Below, one piece after another: positions 61,878-64,000 of a stretch of 64,000 bases of DNA. Under the pieces are notes generated by a model. The model was not told the DNA's origin. It searched no databases and saw only the letters and a list, made by a program, of their open reading frames with translations. The first letter of the stretch is position 1. Each line of letters begins with the position of its first letter. Position numbers and translations under genes: made by a program. The DNA is from Lysobacter ciconiae (GTDB lineage: Bacteria; Pseudomonadota; Gammaproteobacteria; Xanthomonadales; Xanthomonadaceae), in assembly GCF_015209725.1 (NCBI RefSeq), contig NZ_CP063656.1, positions 2,463,001 through 2,527,000 of the forward strand, read 5' to 3'.

Positions 61878-64000
61878 TCAGGGCCGGACCGAAGGTAGCG
61901 CCTCCGCTCCGCCATGCCACCACCGATACAGCACCGGCAGCACCAGCAGGGTAAGCAGGGTCGAGGAGACGATTCCCCCGATCACCACCGTCGCCAACGG
62001 TCGTTGCACCTCCGCGCCGGTACCCACGTTGAAGGCCATCGGCACAAAACCCAAGGACGCCACCAGCGCGGTCATCAATACCGGGCGCAGCCGGCCCATG
62101 GCGCCGTCGACAATCGCCGCGTCCAGCGACGATCCCGACTCGCGCAGACTGCGGATGAAGGCAATCATGACCAGGCCGTTGAGCACCGCGACGCCCGACA
62201 GCGCAATAAAGCCGACACCGGCGGTAATCGACAGGGGAATGCCGCGCAGCGCCAGCGCCAGAACCCCACCGGTAAGCGCCAGCGGAACACCGCTGAAGAC
62301 GATGGCCGCGTCGCGCAGCGAGCCGAACGCCATGAACAGCAATCCGAAAATCAGCAGCAGGGTCAGCGGCACCACGACAGCGAGACGTCGACTGGCGGAT
62401 GTGAGCTGCTCAAACGTTCCGCCGTAGGTGATCCAGTAGCCATCAGGCACTGCCACCCGCTGTTGGACCTGCTCCTGCAGGTCACTGACGAACCCGCCCA
62501 GGTCGCGATCGCCGACGTTGGCCGTCACCACCACGCGGCGCTTGCCATTCTCCCGATTGACCTGGTTGGGCCCGGTCACGGTCCGGATCGTCGCCACCTC
62601 GCGCAGCGGTATGGTCTGCGGTGAGCGGCTCCAGGCATCGCCGGCACCGGCTGCGGCGGGCTCGCCCAGCGGAATAGGCAGGTCCTGCAACGCAGCCGGA
62701 TCCACGCGCAGCGACTCGGGCAGGCGGACGACGATATCGAAGCGACGGTCGCCCTCATACAGCTGGCTGGCGACCTCCCCGCCCACCGCGGTCGCCACCG
62801 TCTGCTGCACGATCCCGGGATTGAGGCCGAACCGGGCCAATGCCTCGCGATCGGGCTCTACGCTCAACATCGGCAGGCCGGCTACCTGCTCGACCTGGAC
62901 ATCGGTCGCGCCGGAGACCTGGCCCGCCACCGCCTCGATCTGCGCGGCGACCCGCGCCAGGGTGTCCAGATCATCGCCGAACACCTTGACCGCCACGTCC
63001 GCGCGCACGCCGGAGATCAACTCGTTGAAGCGCATCTCGATGGGCTGGGTGAACTCGTAATTGTTCCCGGGCACCTCCTCGGCGGCGGCACGGATTTCCT
63101 CGATCAGCGCCTGCTTGGACTTGCGCGGATCGGGCCAGGCCGCGCGCGGCTTCATCATCAGAAAGGTGTCGGCGACGTTGGGCGGCATCGGGTCATTGGC
63201 CACCTCGGCGGTACCGATCTTGCTGAACACGCGCTCGATTTCCGGCACCTGCATCAGCCGCCGCTCCAACGCGAGCTGCATCTTCACCGCCTGCTCGATC
63301 CCGGTGCCGGGGATGCGCAGGGCGTGCATGGCGATATCGCCCTCGTCCAGGCTGGGGATGAACTCACCGCCCAGGCGGGTGGCCCCCCAGCCGCTGACCA
63401 GCACCAGCACCAAGGCCCCGCCGAGCACCGGTCCGCGGCGGCGCAACGACCACGCCAGCGCCGGGGCATAACGTGCCTTGCACCACGCGATGACCCGACT
63501 CTCCCGCTCCTTGACCCGGCCGCCGAGAAAGATCGCAATCGCCGCCGGGACGAAGGTCAGCGCCAGCACCATCGCGCCGGTGATGGCCAACACCACCGTG
63601 ATCGCCATCGGGTGGAACATCTTGCCCTCGATGCCGGTGAGCGCAAAGATCGGCAGGTAGACGGCGGCGATGATGAACAGCCCGAACAGGCTGGGCCGGA
63701 TCACCTCGACCGTCGCCGTGGCCGTCAATTCGTTGCGCTCATCAGCGGTCATCACCCGCCCAAGCTTCTGCTGCATCTGGCCGAAGCGCCGCAGGCAGTT
63801 CTCGATGATGATCACCGCGCCGTCTACGATCAGCCCGAAATCCAGGGCGCCCAGACTCATCAGGTTGCCCGACACCCCGCCGCGGACCATGCCGGTGATG
63901 GTCAGCAGCATCGCCAGCGGAATGACGGCCGCGGTGATCAGCGCCGCGCGGAAATTCCCCAGCAGAAGCAGCAGCACCACGATCACCAGCAAAGCGCCTT
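61878..64000 (-). CDS. czcA: CzcA-family heavy-metal RND efflux pump (partial, runs off right edge)
   Basis: The C-terminal about 707 residues of an inner-membrane HME-RND transporter; the frame is open through the right edge (GALLVIVVLLLLLGNFRAAL), so the N-terminal third is outside. The CzcA hallmark helix GALDFGLIVDGAVIIIENCLRRF with its proton-relay acidic residues is present, as are VYLPIFALTGIEGKMFHPM, the periplasmic DN/DC subdomains and a second helix bundle (FIALSGVAVLNGLVMIAFI). It exports divalent cations such as Zn, Co, Cd or Ni with CzcB/CzcC, expected upstream. Ends AEALPSVRP at 61878. Exact metal cannot be told. Confidence 0.93.
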   Translation of the reverse strand, partial: GALLVIVVLLLLLGNFRAALITAAVIPLAMLLTITGMVRGGVSGNLMSLGALDFGLIVDGAVIIIENCLRRFGQMQQKLGRVMTADERNELTATATVEVIRPSLFGLFIIAAVYLPIFALTGIEGKMFHPMAITVVLAITGAMVLALTFVPAAIAIFLGGRVKERESRVIAWCKARYAPALAWSLRRRGPVLGGALVLVLVSGWGATRLGGEFIPSLDEGDIAMHALRIPGTGIEQAVKMQLALERRLMQVPEIERVFSKIGTAEVANDPMPPNVADTFLMMKPRAAWPDPRKSKQALIEEIRAAAEEVPGNNYEFTQPIEMRFNELISGVRADVAVKVFGDDLDTLARVAAQIEAVAGQVSGATDVQVEQVAGLPMLSVEPDREALARFGLNPGIVQQTVATAVGGEVASQLYEGDRRFDIVVRLPESLRVDPAALQDLPIPLGEPAAAGAGDAWSRSPQTIPLREVATIRTVTGPNQVNRENGKRRVVVTANVGDRDLGGFVSDLQEQVQQRVAVPDGYWITYGGTFEQLTSASRRLAVVVPLTLLLIFGLLFMAFGSLRDAAIVFSGVPLALTGGVLALALRGIPLSITAGVGFIALSGVAVLNGLVMIAFIRSLRESGSSLDAAIVDGAMGRLRPVLMTALVASLGFVPMAFNVGTGAEVQRPLATVVIGGIVSSTLLTLLVLPVLYRWWHGGAEALPSVRP

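Overview
The window is high-GC DNA from a gammaproteobacterium of the Xanthomonadaceae, probably a Lysobacter/Luteimonas-type organism. The placement rests on family-typical neighbourhoods: the CRP-like regulator Clp beside speD and coq7, a trpEGDC cluster, rplM-rpsI, and an O-antigen ABC transporter abutting metB. In Xanthomonas the LPS cluster sits next to metB. The assignment is an inference from gene content and order; there is no rRNA gene in the window.

Left part (1-12.1 kb, mostly minus strand): the end of a surface-polysaccharide locus (a very large fused glycosyltransferase running off the left edge, wzt, wzm), then the transsulfuration pair metB/cbs, a small DUF465 protein, two coiled-coil DUF4398-type envelope proteins divergent from pilU, the tyrosine-degradation pair maiA/fahA, and a tRNA-Gln(CTG).

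Housekeeping block (12.1-21.4 kb): rpsI-rplM, a GlcF-like Fe-S protein, coq7, speD, clp, a HAD phosphatase and trpEGDC.

Adhesion block (21.5-31.5 kb): a sensor histidine kinase, a TpgA-like OmpA protein, a 2014-residue YadA-type trimeric autotransporter with a TTG start, and an OmpR-type response regulator, all on the minus strand. This looks like a self-contained regulated adhesin locus.

Low-oxygen/denitrification block (31.6-57.5 kb): hemN, fnr paralogue 1, quinol NO reductase norB, nnrS, sirB2-like, a TyrDC-like PLP decarboxylase coupled to a Cds1-like PLP enzyme, a His-rich periplasmic protein, fabB-fabA, nirK (lipoprotein with fused cytochrome c), nirV, a SCO protein, ccoNOQP, an unknown two-helix membrane protein, ccoG-ccoH-ccoI-ccoS, a SafE-type membrane protein and fnr paralogue 2. 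FNR/DNR-type palindromes (TTGAY-N4-RTCAA) lie upstream of hemN, norB, fabA, nirK and ccoN, with a weaker one before nnrS. Together the genes reduce nitrite to N2O, build and assemble cbb3 oxidase, make heme without oxygen, and apparently bring unsaturated-fatty-acid synthesis under the same control.

Right part (57.5-64 kb): queD, a phasin, free-methionine-R-sulfoxide reductase, a TfoX C-terminal-domain protein, a cobalamin riboswitch with btuB, and the C-terminal two thirds of a CzcA-family heavy-metal RND pump that runs off the right edge.

I saw no CRISPR array, insertion sequence, phage or integrase. The least familiar pieces are the decarboxylase/Cds1 pair, the small protein between ccoP and ccoG, the FNR-type box on fabAB, and several promoters whose -10 box lies 6-7 nt before the ATG.
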